From positions 669,281 to 733,280 of the forward strand of contig VXAA01001518.1 in NCBI GenBank assembly GCA_013399115.1: 64,000 nucleotides of DNA. The letters run 5' to 3'. The position numbers and the translations under genes are program-made. The notes below the pieces were generated by a model. It was not told where the DNA came from, did not search any database, and saw only the letters and a list, made by a program, of their open reading frames with translations. Shown here one piece after another: positions 1-11,280 of this stretch (its first letter is position 1; the number at the start of each line of letters is the position of its first letter). Source of the DNA: Anseranas semipalmata (taxonomy: Eukaryota > Chordata > Aves > Anseriformes > Anseranatidae).

Positions 1-3000
1 TTGGAAAAAAAAAAAAAAAAGCTTGCTAGTCCTTCTATTGGTGGATTTTAAGAAATACATCTTAAAAATGGCATACATACGCTGAGAAATACAGAAGAAA
101 ACACATCTTCATCTATCTATGGTCTAAACTGGACAGAACAGAGCCAGCAATGCCCTGAAAACTGGAAAATATTATAACCCCTCAGCATTGTACCCTGTCT
201 AGTTTCACGTTCTTGCATTCCTAGAGGGAAATGTATACATTAATAACAAGGACGTGATTGAAACAAACATTGCTTAAGAAAGAGTTGAGATTTTTTGCCT
301 CCACTGATCTTACTTGTATTTTGGCAAAGGCAGGAAGGCAGAAAAGCTGTTGGTGCCCACTTATCTTAACATTTCCATCACAGCCATAGGCAGCCTGTAA
401 TGAAATCAGATTTGCAAGTGTGCCATAATGTTACAGCAAATGCTGTCATTCAGCTGGGATATATGCTCCTCCAACCAACAGACAGAAAATGCCCTATAAG
501 ATAATTGACAGGCTACTGTGAATTACAAAGCTATAAATAGCACATCAAGGGTGCCTGGTGAAAGGATGATAAAACACAAGTGAAAGTTGAGTTTTTATGA
601 AGTCATTTGCACCACAGAGAAGTATTTATCACCGTACTTGCAGTTTTTCTATTTTTCCTTCCCCAATACATATAGAACAGAGAGCAGAAGGCAATAAAGA
701 ACTGTGAAATGTGATTTTTAAGAAGTTCACTCCATCTTTCATTTCTGTATTCTTTCTGTTCCTGCTATTTTGCTAAGGTTCCTGTAGTACTGTTCATATC
801 AGATCAGTCTTGTTCCTATCTCTTCTCTCAAATTGCTTTCCCATCAACAAACTTCCTTTACTCTTCAGATCATCACAAAAGAGAGGGAAGGGTGGATATG
901 TGTGTATTCTGGTAGCTCTGTTATGGCTACTGCTTTAAGGAGCATAGAGATACAGCACTCAAAATTTTCCTTTAGAATAGAAATAAATCTCTTACATTTT
1001 ATTCTCAACAATGAAGGGACAAATTGAAGGATCATATGGTTGATTAAAGAAATACTTCCTTCTGGAAGATAGAGAATGGATTTATGAAAATTTAAAGAAG
1101 AAATACAACCTTCAGGAAGGTTAATTACAAATAGCAAAAGACATTTGTTATTTGTGCATGGACAGAGTACCCTCATCCACATACCCAGCTGTATATAAGA
1201 CACAGATAACTACTCATGCAACTGAGTTAGCCCAAATAATGCCTGCATTTGTATATTCCTATATACTTGACAGAAGCACACAACTGCAGTTGAAGGAGTC
1301 TGAAGATTCCTTTGAACCTTCCATTTAAAATACCAGTTGTCATCTTTGTTACACAAACATTGATTAAGCAAATGAGCTCTAAAAGTGAAAGGTTGTAATA
1401 GGACACTGCCATTGAACATACAGTAACCAGACAGGGCTTGTAGTTCTGATTATACATACAAACTTGCTTAATCCATCAAGAAATAGTTAATATTAAAAAT
1501 CTCTCACCCTTTACTAAAAACAGAGGCAGAGGAAAAACAAGACAAATATCTAAAATATAAAATATTGAGTATGTTTTTTAAACCAACACTACTTCTCCTC
1601 TCTGACTGACATGAGATGACCCAACTTGCCCTTTAAGGAAAAACAAGGAAAAAGTTAGCTGAGACAGGCTGGTGCCTTTGTGTTTATTTGAGGTCAGAGT
1701 CAGTCTGTTTCCCTGAAAGCAAAATAGGGAAGAGTCACACAGATGAAGAGAAAAGCAAAGAGAAAAAGAAACATTTTCTTTCCACCCTAATCCATTGCAG
1801 AGGACGGCAGTCCCACCATGCCTCATTCAATGCTGTAAACACATTCTCACAGTCTTATTTCAGTATTATTCACATTCATTATCACTAATTCACAGTGATT
1901 ATTTCAGTACATTGGCCAACAGGTTAGGTCTGCTTCTCTGGAAGTGCCAAATTTGTACCTGTAAGACGATGTAAGTCACTGGCTTTTAAGTTATGGGTTC
2001 CTATAAAACACACTCAGTAACTGGACAGAAAATAAGAAATAAAGGGAAGGAAGGGAAAGGGCGAAGAGGAAAAAGAACACAGGTCTCACACTAGAAGTGA
2101 GGACTATGGCATATCTCAGGCTGGTGAGATGCAATACAAACCAAATCATTCTCCCTGGTTTGGTCTAGTAATAATACCTTCCAGAACAACACAAGCTGGA
2201 TGACACTAAACACCATCCTGGTATCTCAGGAAATAGAGTCTTTCCATTTGTATTTCATTCACCCAATCTCAATGTCAAATTAATCCTCTAGAGGGACTGC
2301 AAGGCAGAAAAGCAGATGTTCTCATTCTTCACCAGTTTCAGCTGATCAGATTTGGTTCATTCTCTTCTGACCTCTGCCTCTCCAGACATAATCTCAATAT
2401 TGTTCTTAGATGATACCAGCAGACTTTTTTGCTGAGCTATGTTAACTGTCTTTATGCATATGGCTAACCAATGGCAAATCTGCAGACTTAGTATCTTATG
2501 CAGTGAACACAGGAATAAATTACTGTGACTCAGCTGATGTAAGGGAATTTGTTAGGCTACTGTGGCTCACCTGTTTATCTGAGTCAATGGTCTTTCTTTC
2601 AATTCATAATTTGTAAGAAGTAAAAGTTGTATTTACCTCTTCTCCACTTCTTCCTTTACCTTTTACACTTATTTGAAGGTTGATTTGTGTCAGGACAAAG
2701 ACTCTCTCATCCTCTGTGCATGTACAGAATCTTTCACAATGAATTACTGATCTCAGTTGCAGATGTCTATTTATCCAGTCACTTCTGTGGTCTTCAACAT
2801 TATTAAAAGTGTGAGCATGCAAAAGGAATGAAAAAAATAAAATAAAATCAGCTTATTCAGATTGTATGGGAAAAAAAAAAGTTATGTGAAAATTATAATA
2901 TGATTCACATTTTCATTATTGTCAGTCATGACCAACCAGATTTCCTGCTAGAAACTGATCAATTTTCAGAATTTTTTGACATTCACTTTGAACACTGACT

Positions 3001-4289
3001 CTAAAAAGTCTGGACCACAGTGAAAAGGCTTTTATTGTGCTATGTACTAGTCAAGTTCTCCCTCTTCCTTCTATACTTCCTCAAAATCTAATGTCTTCTA
3101 TTTAACTTTTTCTTCCTCTTTAGCCCATTGAACATCATAGACCCTAATTTAGGTTCAGATTTAAGAAAGCAAATACACCCTTATTCTTTGACTCCATCAC
3201 AATCCTGAACAACATTTAAGGTACATTTAAGGCTGTGATTAAGCCAAATCCTCCTTTCCTGACCTAGTCCTTGACCAAGCTCTTAGCTTTTTGCTAATAA
3301 GATAAAACTGCAGTAATTCGGAGATGATTTCCTCTTCAAAGGCAAAGCAGAATTTTCTATATACTAAAAACAGCAAAGGCCAGAGATAATACTACAGACA
3401 CGCAAAAAGAAAAAGAGAAAGAAGCACTGTTTAAAGGTAGTAAGTGCTGTAACACCATGTACAAATAACCAAATCTACAACAAATCTGTAACAAATAACC
3501 AAATAACCAGTAAGCGAAGCTCTGAAGAAATAAGTTCTCTGAAACTGTTTCAAATGAAGAAAGGAGGCCAAGCTTCAACTATTTTTACTTATTGTCAATT
3601 TGCAGCTCATCAGCAGAACAGTGCAAGGGAGGATTATGCAACTCCTTCAGGAGGGTTATCCTGTGAGAAACGTAATTAGAAGGGCTCTGCTCACAAAGCA
3701 TGTCAGTCTGAAAAGGTTTCCTCAAAGGGAGATATCTACCACCAATCCTAAAAGTGGGTCAGGGTCAAGACATAAATAGAAAAGAAAAGAGGAGAAGTAG
3801 TAACACAGTGAAGGAGTCCATGGAACAGGCTTTTTACCTATCTCCTGTACCCATAAGGATGACAAAGGTAGAGAGAGAGAAGGCATCTCCTCTCTCACCA
3901 TAGGGTATCAAGGAGAGGCAAATAGGCTCAAGTACAGATAGTGGTTGTGTCATCACACTGCAGTGACATCAAAAGCACCAGGAAGGATGCCAAATATACA
4001 TGAGGAAAACAGTGTCCATTCTTTAACGAAGGAGGTTTTGGTGTACTGTAGATCTGCCTGTCCTACAGCTGTGGCTTGCTGGAAGACAGCTAAAGTTGTG
4101 TTTGCATGGTAATTGTTTCAATAACAGTGTTCTCTGTGCCTTGTAATACAGTAAGTAACTACATCGAAACCAAGTTGAAGGCTGAGATTGCACCTCTTCT
4201 GAACCAAACTGGCTTTGTGCTTATGTTTCTTGCAGCCTCCTGGTACCAGAGCAAATTGCAAAATGCTCAGGTGGTTCTTCTCAAGTGGA
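1..4289. other. Gene-free stretch, no gene recognised
   Basis: AT-rich sequence with no ORF resembling a known protein and no recognisable interspersed repeat. It opens with a run of 16 A at 5-20. A purine-rich patch lies near 2040-2090 and a short 30-bp-period tandem repeat at 3461-3504. The ORFs here (longest 112 codons, minus strand, near 865-1203) are AT-rich, overlap others in several frames, and have no domain I can name. Confidence 0.6.
3461..3504. repeat. Short direct repeat, 30-bp period
   Basis: The 14-mer acaaataaccaaat occurs at 3461-3474 and again at 3491-3504. The spacing suggests a small local tandem duplication by slippage. No function is evident. Confidence 0.7.
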
Positions 4290-5365
4290 GGTGCTATGGT
4301 GGTTTCACAGTGATGGGCAGCTAAGCTCCACCACACCACTCTTTCACTTCCCCTCCTCAACAGGACAGGGGGAGAAAATGCAATGAAAACAAATAAAGAT
4401 CACAGGCTGAGATAAGGACAGGGAGATCACTCACCAGTTACTGTCATGGGCAAAGCAGACTCAGCAAAAATGAGATTAATGTAATTTATTGCCCATTGAT
4501 GATTGGTTAGAGCAGTGTTGTGGTTTAACCCAGCAGGCAGCTCAGCACCACACAGACACTCGCTCACTCTCCCCAGGTGGGATGGGGGAGAGAATCAGAA
4601 TGGTAAAAGTGTGAGAACTCATGGGTTGAGATAAAGACATTTCACTAGGGAAAGCAAAAGCCGTGTGCACAAGCAAAACAAAATAAGGAATTCTTTCGCT
4701 ACTTCCCAATGGCAGGCAGGTGTTCAGCCACTTCCAGGAAAGCAGAGCTCATCACATGTAACGGTTTCTTGGGAAGACAAACACCATCACCCCGAACACC
4801 CCCCTCTTCCTCCTTCTTTACCCCAGCTTTTATTGCTGAGCATGCCACCATATGGTACGGGACATCCCTTTGGTCATTTGGGGTCAGCTGTCCCGGCTGT
4901 GTCCCCTCCCAGCTCCTGGTGCACCCCCAGCCTCCTCGCTGGCAGGGCAGCACAAGAAGCAGAAAAGTCCTTGGCTCTGTGTAAGCACTGCTCTGCAACA
5001 GCTAAAAACCTCCGGTGTTAATTTTAGAAAACTAACTCTATCCCAGCCAAAACTATGATAAGCAGTGAAAATTAAAAGCAAAATAAAAACACCTCCCCCC
5101 ATCCACCTTCTTCTTCTTCCTCCTCCCGAGCAGTGCGGGGGAACAGCATATGGAGGCTGTGGTCCATCCGTAATGCTTTGTCATCTGCTGCTCCTTCACG
5201 GTCACTCTCTGCCCCTGCTCCAGCATGGGGTCCCTCCCACGGGATGCTGTCCTTCCCAGACTGATCCAGCGTGGCTTCCTACAAACTGCAGTTCTTCAAG
5301 AACTGCTCCAATATGGGCAGCCCCCCTGCTGCCAAAACCTTACCACACAAGTTCAATACAGGTGC
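4290..5365 (-). mobile_element. ERVL-type solo LTR (outer), interrupted by a second LTR
   Basis: The sequence matches, from memory, a long avian ERVL-type LTR: a start near tatggtggtttcac, C/T-rich middle, and an end at ttcaataca. The 5-bp target-site duplication ggtgc is seen at 4290-4294 and 5361-5365, so the LTR body is 4295-5360 and its ends read TA...CA, a one-base decay from TG...CA. The body is split: 4295-4515 and 5066-5360 belong to this LTR and the middle is another LTR. An internal deletion is likely near 5316-5322, where the consensus I remember carries several hundred bases of repeats. Orientation is inferred as minus because the family consensus reads that way. No internal gag, pol or env sequence is present, so this is a solo LTR left by recombination. 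Confidence 0.75.
4511..5065 (-). mobile_element. ERVL-type solo LTR (inner, nested)
   Basis: A 545-bp LTR at 4516-5060 sits inside the outer LTR. It is flanked by the perfect 5-bp duplication agcag at 4511-4515 and 5061-5065. Removing the insert and one duplication restores continuity of the outer LTR. Its left end is TGTTGTGGTTTAACCC and its right end ...aactatgata, so the terminal CA has decayed to TA. Read on the minus strand it begins with the typical tttggctgggatagagtta block. It has a decayed TATA-like segment (caataaaagctgg) near 4826-4840, where related copies have tatataaaag. Five-base duplications fit class III (ERVL) integrases. No viral coding sequence is present, and ORFs overlapping it are incidental. 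Confidence 0.82.
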
Positions 5366-6690
5366 AGGTCCTGTGGTGCATCTATCCCAAATAAATGCTA
5401 GACTGGGAACACCAGTCCTCCAGTTCAACTTCAGCCATGCGATGTTTTGTTTAATTTTACTGAACACACATGCAAAAACCAAAGTTTGAGATTTCACTCC
5501 TATTACTCAAATATGGATATATTTTCAAGCTGAAAGGGTAAAGGCCGTTATTCTGTACTATGGGCCATTGCTTTTGATGACAAAAATAAAAGATGTAAAC
5601 CAATCAAGTCATTTACTCTTGTAAATACAGCACAGCATGGTAACAATAGCTGCTGCTATCCATTCTTGAAGGTGTTTAGTACATAGACTTAATGAGCATG
5701 AACAGCAGCTCTATTGACACAATAGATGGTCCTGCTACCAATTCATAAACTGTAGGATTTCATCAAATATGTTCCAGCAACAGAATTCCATGAGCCCATT
5801 GTGGTTTGCTACATTGATAATAACAGACATCCTCTTCTGAAGAGAGAAATCATATGGCAACTACACACTCACTGGCATATGCTGCAGTAATGATCTTTTT
5901 TCAACCACGTTTTGGTAATGAGACAGCTCTTCAAAGAATGGGAATAGAGGTATGACCACTGTCATAGCACCACATTGTTTGTCTCAGAGGAGTGACTCCA
6001 GTACTTATTTTCATCAGCAAAAGCCAGGCAGACTGGCCAGTCTCTTTTCCTCTTCACTACCCAGCGTGCATAAACATAATCTCTTATCTCGTACATTCTG
6101 TGGCTGGCTACTCAAGTAATTCAGAGACAGATGCTACATGGAAGACAGCACAAACAGCCTTCCCTGCTAGGAGCATCTCATCTTCTCTTCATGGGGAAAA
6201 AGTGAGCTGGACAGCACTACAGAAAAAGTAGAATTATGGGCTAATGCTTATTTTCCCATCTAAATACCAGCCTAGAGGTGAAAAGTAATCACAATATCTC
6301 TTATCATATTTACGTGACCCTGGCAAGGTCCTTTCTCAGACCAGCTACTATAGATAAACCTACAGTTATCACAGTTGTTAGGGTGCTGTAGTTCAGGACA
6401 CTGATTTGGACACTCACTACCCAGAGTTACCAGACCCTAATCTGATTCTGTAGTCAGTAGATAGAAGAAATCATGTCTGAGACTGACACCTTCCCTTGGA
6501 AGGTTGAATACGCCCTGAACAGCAGTGTCACAAACAAGCCCTTTGACAAGCAGTGGCCCCAAAGCAAGATCTGTAGAAAGAAAAATAGCCAAAACTTTCT
6601 GGAGGGCTGCAAGGCTTTGAAGTCGGTAAATTCCACTGGGTTGTATACAGCTAAGAAGTGATCAGATTGCTTCTCAAAGAAAAAAAAAAA

Positions 6691-6691
6691 N
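6691..6691. other. Single ambiguous base
   Basis: One N directly after a run of A, most simply an unresolved homopolymer length or a one-base gap. Confidence 0.95.
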
Positions 6692-7808
6692 ACACCCTGA
6701 CAAATTTGGTAACTTAAAATAGGAAAGAAACACCCACAGCCTGGTTTAGATCCAAATCAATGTACTAATCAAGGCCCTGAAATTCTGACTCCCCCTCAGA
6801 AATTCATTTTAGCAGCTTAGCTACGGATTTATCTTTAAAAAAAAAGACACTAGGAAAAGAAAAAACATACACCACCCACTCCCTTTACTACATTATGTCA
6901 GATCTCCCACTCATCTCCCTTTTCCTTGGCTCCAAGATTTTCTATTGCCTGATTAAAGTCAGAGGTGAGGGATTTTCCCATTATCACCTGGATATTGCAT
7001 CTGAAAGATGTGAAAAGTCTGGAAACAAGAAGCTTTAAGCTAGGTACAAAACCTAAGCTGAACTTCAGCCCATCTTTGTACCAGGGACAGAATGTGGCAT
7101 CTAGTTCACCTAACCTATTCAGATGTTTAGCATTTACATTTGCATGACCTTGTCAAATAGTCCTCCTAAAGTACATTCTCAATTTCTTGATAGAATTAAG
7201 GGAGGGATGGAGGATGGCTTTGAAGTGGTCCAAACAAAGATTTTTATCCACCTGATGCAAGTGTCTGGGTCTGACAGCTCTACTGAGTAAGGTAGGTGGT
7301 CTGGATTGCTCATTGCTCCTCTGAACATATATGCCATCATAGACACTCAGCTTTATCTTTGATGCCACGTGAAGTCATCTGAAAAAATTCTCGTGTGCCC
7401 ATAGAAAATCCTAAGCTAATTCCTTTCTAACAAAACATGGCATTGTGCACAGATTTCTTCCTGGCAGAGGATGAATGAGCGAACAAACCTCATGAGACAG
7501 ATGTTGGTCTCAGTGCTCTGGTGGAAATCACTCAGACATCGACAATGCTGAGGGTTGTATAAGGACAGAACAGCTGCTCTGGAAGAGCTTTGATCTTGTA
7601 ACAAAACATACTCCACTGCAATCCAGTCTTCTCTTGCTGCATTCATTTGTGAATTAATTTAGTTTTTTTCCCCACCCTCCCAGCTGTATGGGATTCTCTC
7701 CACCTCTTGATGTGGAAGGGCTTGAGTGCAGCATCTGATTGAGCCCTCTCAAATCCTTTCAGTCTGCATGGTATGGGCTGGAGAAAGGAGGAGAAAGGCA
7801 GAAGATAA

Positions 7809-7830
7809 ATCTATCTATGGATAGATAGAT
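7809..7830. repeat. Inverted repeat, 10-bp arms, 2-bp spacer
   Basis: The arms atctatctat (7809-7818) and atagatagat (7821-7830) are perfect reverse complements around gg. It is built from GATA/TATC microsatellite units and also presents GATA-factor-like motifs on both strands. It is probably incidental. Confidence 0.8.
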
Positions 7831-8139
7831 GCACATGTAAGAGGCAGACCTGTTAGATACTCAAAATTTTGGAAATGTTCTGGAATTCTTTCCACCTAGC
7901 ATAAAAAAAATTGCATATTAATATTGAAATACTATATACCTTAGCCACATTTCCCCACAAACACATTTACTTGGCTGCAGCTTTAAGTTTTAAACATTAA
8001 AGTGAAAGATTTGAGACTTATTTTGCAGCTGAAACTAATGGTCTAAAGCTTGCCTCTATTCTAGTCAGGAAACTGTCAGTCTCCTTTTTTTGCTTCTTTA
8101 AATACAACTTTCTCTTCATAGTTGCAAAAAATAAGGCCA

Positions 8140-8955
8140 TCAGAACATAAGAATAGCACGGTTAGGTAAGACCAAAGTGCATCTAGAACATTACTGTGTT
8201 TCTCATAATGCTTAATAGTAGATGCCTCATGACCATGTAAAATAACTGAGGCAGTATAGTTGATCTTGAACTCCTAGCTTCCAGCTGTATGATTTTTTAG
8301 GGACTTTCTGAGTTGGAAAAAGCATTCCCATTACCACATGTAAGAGTCTTCAGAGGCCTTTTCTCCTTGCTATAGATGCACCCAAACATTTTTAACACAT
8401 GTAAATCTATTTTTGGCATCCCAATCATTCTCCAGTAATAAGACCTATGGTTTTATTAGGCATTAGATTAAAAAAAAAATACTCAGTTACTGTATTAGGC
8501 TTATTTTTTATTTTAGAAGAATGTAAAGAAGAAATATTCTTTGTCAATTCAGCTTCCTCACAGCACTCATGATTGCAGGTTACTCTATTATGTTTTCCCT
8601 TCAGCCATCTCTTTTCCAAGCTGAAGCATCTTTACCTGTTTTCATTATCCTTGCATAACATTTTTTTGGTGTTTCTAAGCATCTCCATGCCCCCTCTTTC
8701 TTCTGTTTCAAGGTCTAAACATCTCCTTTTAAAGACAGGATCATTAGTATTCAGGATGTGGGCAAGCCATAGATGTCATAATGATATGTTCCAATTCTTT
8801 TTTCATTCCTTTTATTATGCATCCTACGATTTTATTCGCCTTTTTGACCATTGCCAAGTATTGGGCTGAGATTTCCAGAGAACTGTAAATATCCAACTGC
8901 AAAGTTGTATTTTTGCACATACAGTCCTTGATCTAGTTTTGTCCCATTTTAACTC
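8140..8955 (-). mobile_element. Old CR1 LINE fragment, 3' end and part of ORF2
   Basis: Low coordinates match the 3' end of old sauropsid CR1 elements: cataagaatagc at about 8145, then agaccaaagtgcatctag at 8169-8186 and ggactttctgag at about 8301. Further along are the antisense hallmarks of the ORF2 C-terminal coding region: cttttccaagctgaa near 8610, ttcaggatgtgggcaagcca near 8750, ttttattcgcctttttgac near 8830 and cagagaactgtaaatatcca near 8877. All lie in the same order as in related elements. Frames are destroyed by many indels and stops, so it is a long-dead copy. It is more diverged than the CR1 copies at 19.8 and 28.6 kb, so it is older. Boundaries are good to a few tens of bases on the left and weaker on the right. 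Confidence 0.75.
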
Positions 8956-11094
8956 TCCCGATTTTAGTAAGACTATTTCAGAATATACACATTATACTAG
9001 AATAACAGACAAGCCTCTGCATAAATGCTACAAATGCCTTTGGGATGAAGACTGACATGTGAATGTGCTGCATTTAAGCTAGTTTGAGGCAATTTGAAGG
9101 AGAAACTCAATCCCAGCTCTGTAATCAGGTCCTGAAAACATCCATATATACAAGATAGTTCTTGTTACTGCAGTCTTCAATACTTTATTGACCAACATCA
9201 CTAAAAAATGGCTTTTATTACAAAAAGCAAAAGATGAACAAGTATAAAGCCCCGCAGTACTAAGCAGAGATGAACAGATAGTTCTTGCTGCAAGGAACTT
9301 CTGATCCAAATAATAGAGAAGGAAATAGAAAGATGAAAATGGGAACAACGGCAACATAAGCTAACACCATGATGTTCTGTCAGTAGAAATGGATGGAGTT
9401 TTACAGGGAGTACAACACCCAAGCAGGAACATGGCAACGGAGAGAGCAGCTGGACCACAGGAGTACAGAGACTGTCTGAGAGACTGGGCTGAAGGTAGAC
9501 TAAAGTGAAAAGACCATTAGAGAAAGGGGCTTGGATTTCACAGCTGGTGGAGAAGAGAGTACTGGGAGCTATGAGAAGTATCACAACAGCCTGTACTGCC
9601 ATGGGCCAAGGAAGTGATGCTGTTAACATTAACCCTTAAAAGAGTGGGACCACTGAAGCTCTGAGAGACAAAGAAGACGTCTCGCATCCCCTGAGGCTAT
9701 GTTTAACCACAAAAGGCAGATAAGCAGCATCTCTTTGGTTTTTTCATCTCTGGTAGAGAGCAAAAGCATGCTCATTCCTCCTGATCTTGCCTTCTGAGAC
9801 ACTGGGAGGAAAAGGATTGCTCTGCAGCACTGAGCAACAGCAGTTGTTCCTGCAGAGGCAGGAAACCATGACTCGCACCTTCCCTGTCAATTTAAAAATT
9901 TGTTCTTGTCTAGTTCTATTTTTCCCCACAATATGCTTAGAGGAGGCTTTTTAGGGAGAACAGTCCATCAGATCTGTCTTTCCTATATCAGATTTTGGGA
10001 TGGAAAGGTATCTATACTCAATTTTCTGAAATCCCACACATCACAGTGATGCCTCATGCAGATCTGGCAGCTCCAGGAAAGAAACCTGGTCTGTTGGCAG
10101 TACAGACCTCCCTGAGCACTTCCTTTTCAGAAGAAAGGGGGCTGCTGCTAGAGCTGGGCATCACTTTTCAGTTGTCCTGTGGGGAGCAGAGCATTGCTTC
10201 TTTACCGCTCTGGGATGTCTCTGGCAATTTGTGAAGAGAGAAAATTTCTCAGAATTTGATCCTTCTTCATGTTGTACTACAGCACAAGCTGTCTCCCACC
10301 TGTTTTTCCTGCACAGTTCTGCAGCCTCCTTGATTATGCATCAGATCAGCCATTCAGCAAATTCCTTGTTATTGCTGACCAGCTGCACCTGGTGTCACAG
10401 CTCATTTGGTAAAAAGGAAACGATGGCGTTGCACCTCAGCCAAGGACAGAAGAGATCCATCTAATAAAGTCAGGTAGCCAAGAGGCACATGAGATGGTGA
10501 ACCCTTCACTGTCACTCCAACTTCTTCCCCTTGCTCTTACCTAAAACACCTAGAACTTCCCTATTATGGGGGAAGAATGAACCAATAATTCACAGATTGG
10601 GGGAAACAGTTCAACTTACTTTGAAATCTATCTTCTCAGAAGCCTCTCTTTGTGATAAAATAGAAAGGCACATGATCTTGGAGAAGTAGTGAGACAGTTT
10701 TAGCTTCCCTCCCTCTGTTGTTTTTCCCTATGATTAGGAATCTATACTTTGGTTGGTAAGTATATACATATATTGGTTGTTTGGTGAAGTAAAGAGATTA
10801 GGCACACCACAAGGCTATTAAATTCAGTTCACAACTTGTTTATTTCCTTTTCTTCTTTCATTAATTGATTTTTCCTTCCTCTTCTAAATCTAGCCCTTTG
10901 ACCTTGTGAATCTTTCCCTCACACAAGACTCCACAGCCCCTCCAGGTTCTCTTTAATCTTTTGTCTATCTTACTATATATAGCATTAAAGGGCAGGGAAA
11001 GNAGAGTTATTTGGCAAGCAGCTTGAGTTTTTCAAGCTACTTGTAGCCACAAGATTTAGCACTCCTCCAGCCCTTTTCCTACATGAATCTGGAA
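8956..11094. other. Gene-free stretch; possible very old repeat near 9.2-9.6 kb
   Basis: No gene recognised. The minus-strand 142-codon ORF at 9201-9629 is rich in Leu, Ser and Cys and resembles nothing I know. Around 9270-9410 the plus strand loosely resembles an old sauropsid repeat (a run like gttcttgctgcaaggaac followed by purine-rich sequence), but too weakly to name. A single N lies at 11002. Confidence 0.45.
11002..11002. other. Single ambiguous base
   Basis: One N in otherwise unremarkable purine-rich sequence. It is an unresolved base or a one-base gap. Confidence 0.95.
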
Positions 11095-11280
11095 GGGCTC
11101 TACAAATGTCAGTTAATTAAGCGGTCTCCATGCAGAAAGTTTTATAATACTCATTTTAAAATGAGAAAAATAGAGCAGTGAGAGTGTTGTTTATCACCAG
11201 TTAATGGTGAAACTAGTAATAGACCTCTGGAGTCTCCCAGACCTTATGGTTCAATGAACTGCACTCATCTCCATTATTTA
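11095..11280 (+). mobile_element. MIR-type SINE relic
   Basis: The segment follows the order of a MIR-family SINE: tctacaaatgtcagttaatt, then cattttaaaatgagaaaaa (cattttacagatgaggaaa in MIR), then gcagtgagag, caccagttaatggtgaaact and tagacctctggagtctccc. MIRs are tRNA-derived SINEs mobilised by L2/CR1-type LINEs and are old in amniotes. The promoter half is missing or unrecognisable. Assignment is by eye. Confidence 0.6.

Larger units (their letters stand above)
5366..8139. other. Gene-free stretch, no gene recognised
   Basis: No repeat family or protein recognised. A poly-A run ends in a single N at 6691. The near-perfect inverted repeat atctatctat-gg-atagatagat is at 7809-7830. Short ORFs (60-79 codons) have no recognisable motif. 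Confidence 0.55.

Noticed and set aside
4665..5394. A set of Pro/Ser/Leu-rich ORFs on both strands (up to 118 codons).
   Set aside because: They lie inside the two nested LTRs, which are noncoding, and overlap each other on opposite strands.
9270..9410. Plus-strand similarity to an old sauropsid repeat.
   Set aside because: Only short words match and in loose spacing. Left unassigned.
9201..9629. Minus-strand 142-codon ORF with many hydrophobic residues.
   Set aside because: No signal peptide followed by a plausible domain, no splice context, and a possible weak overlap with an old repeat. Its length is not surprising for chance in 64 kb.
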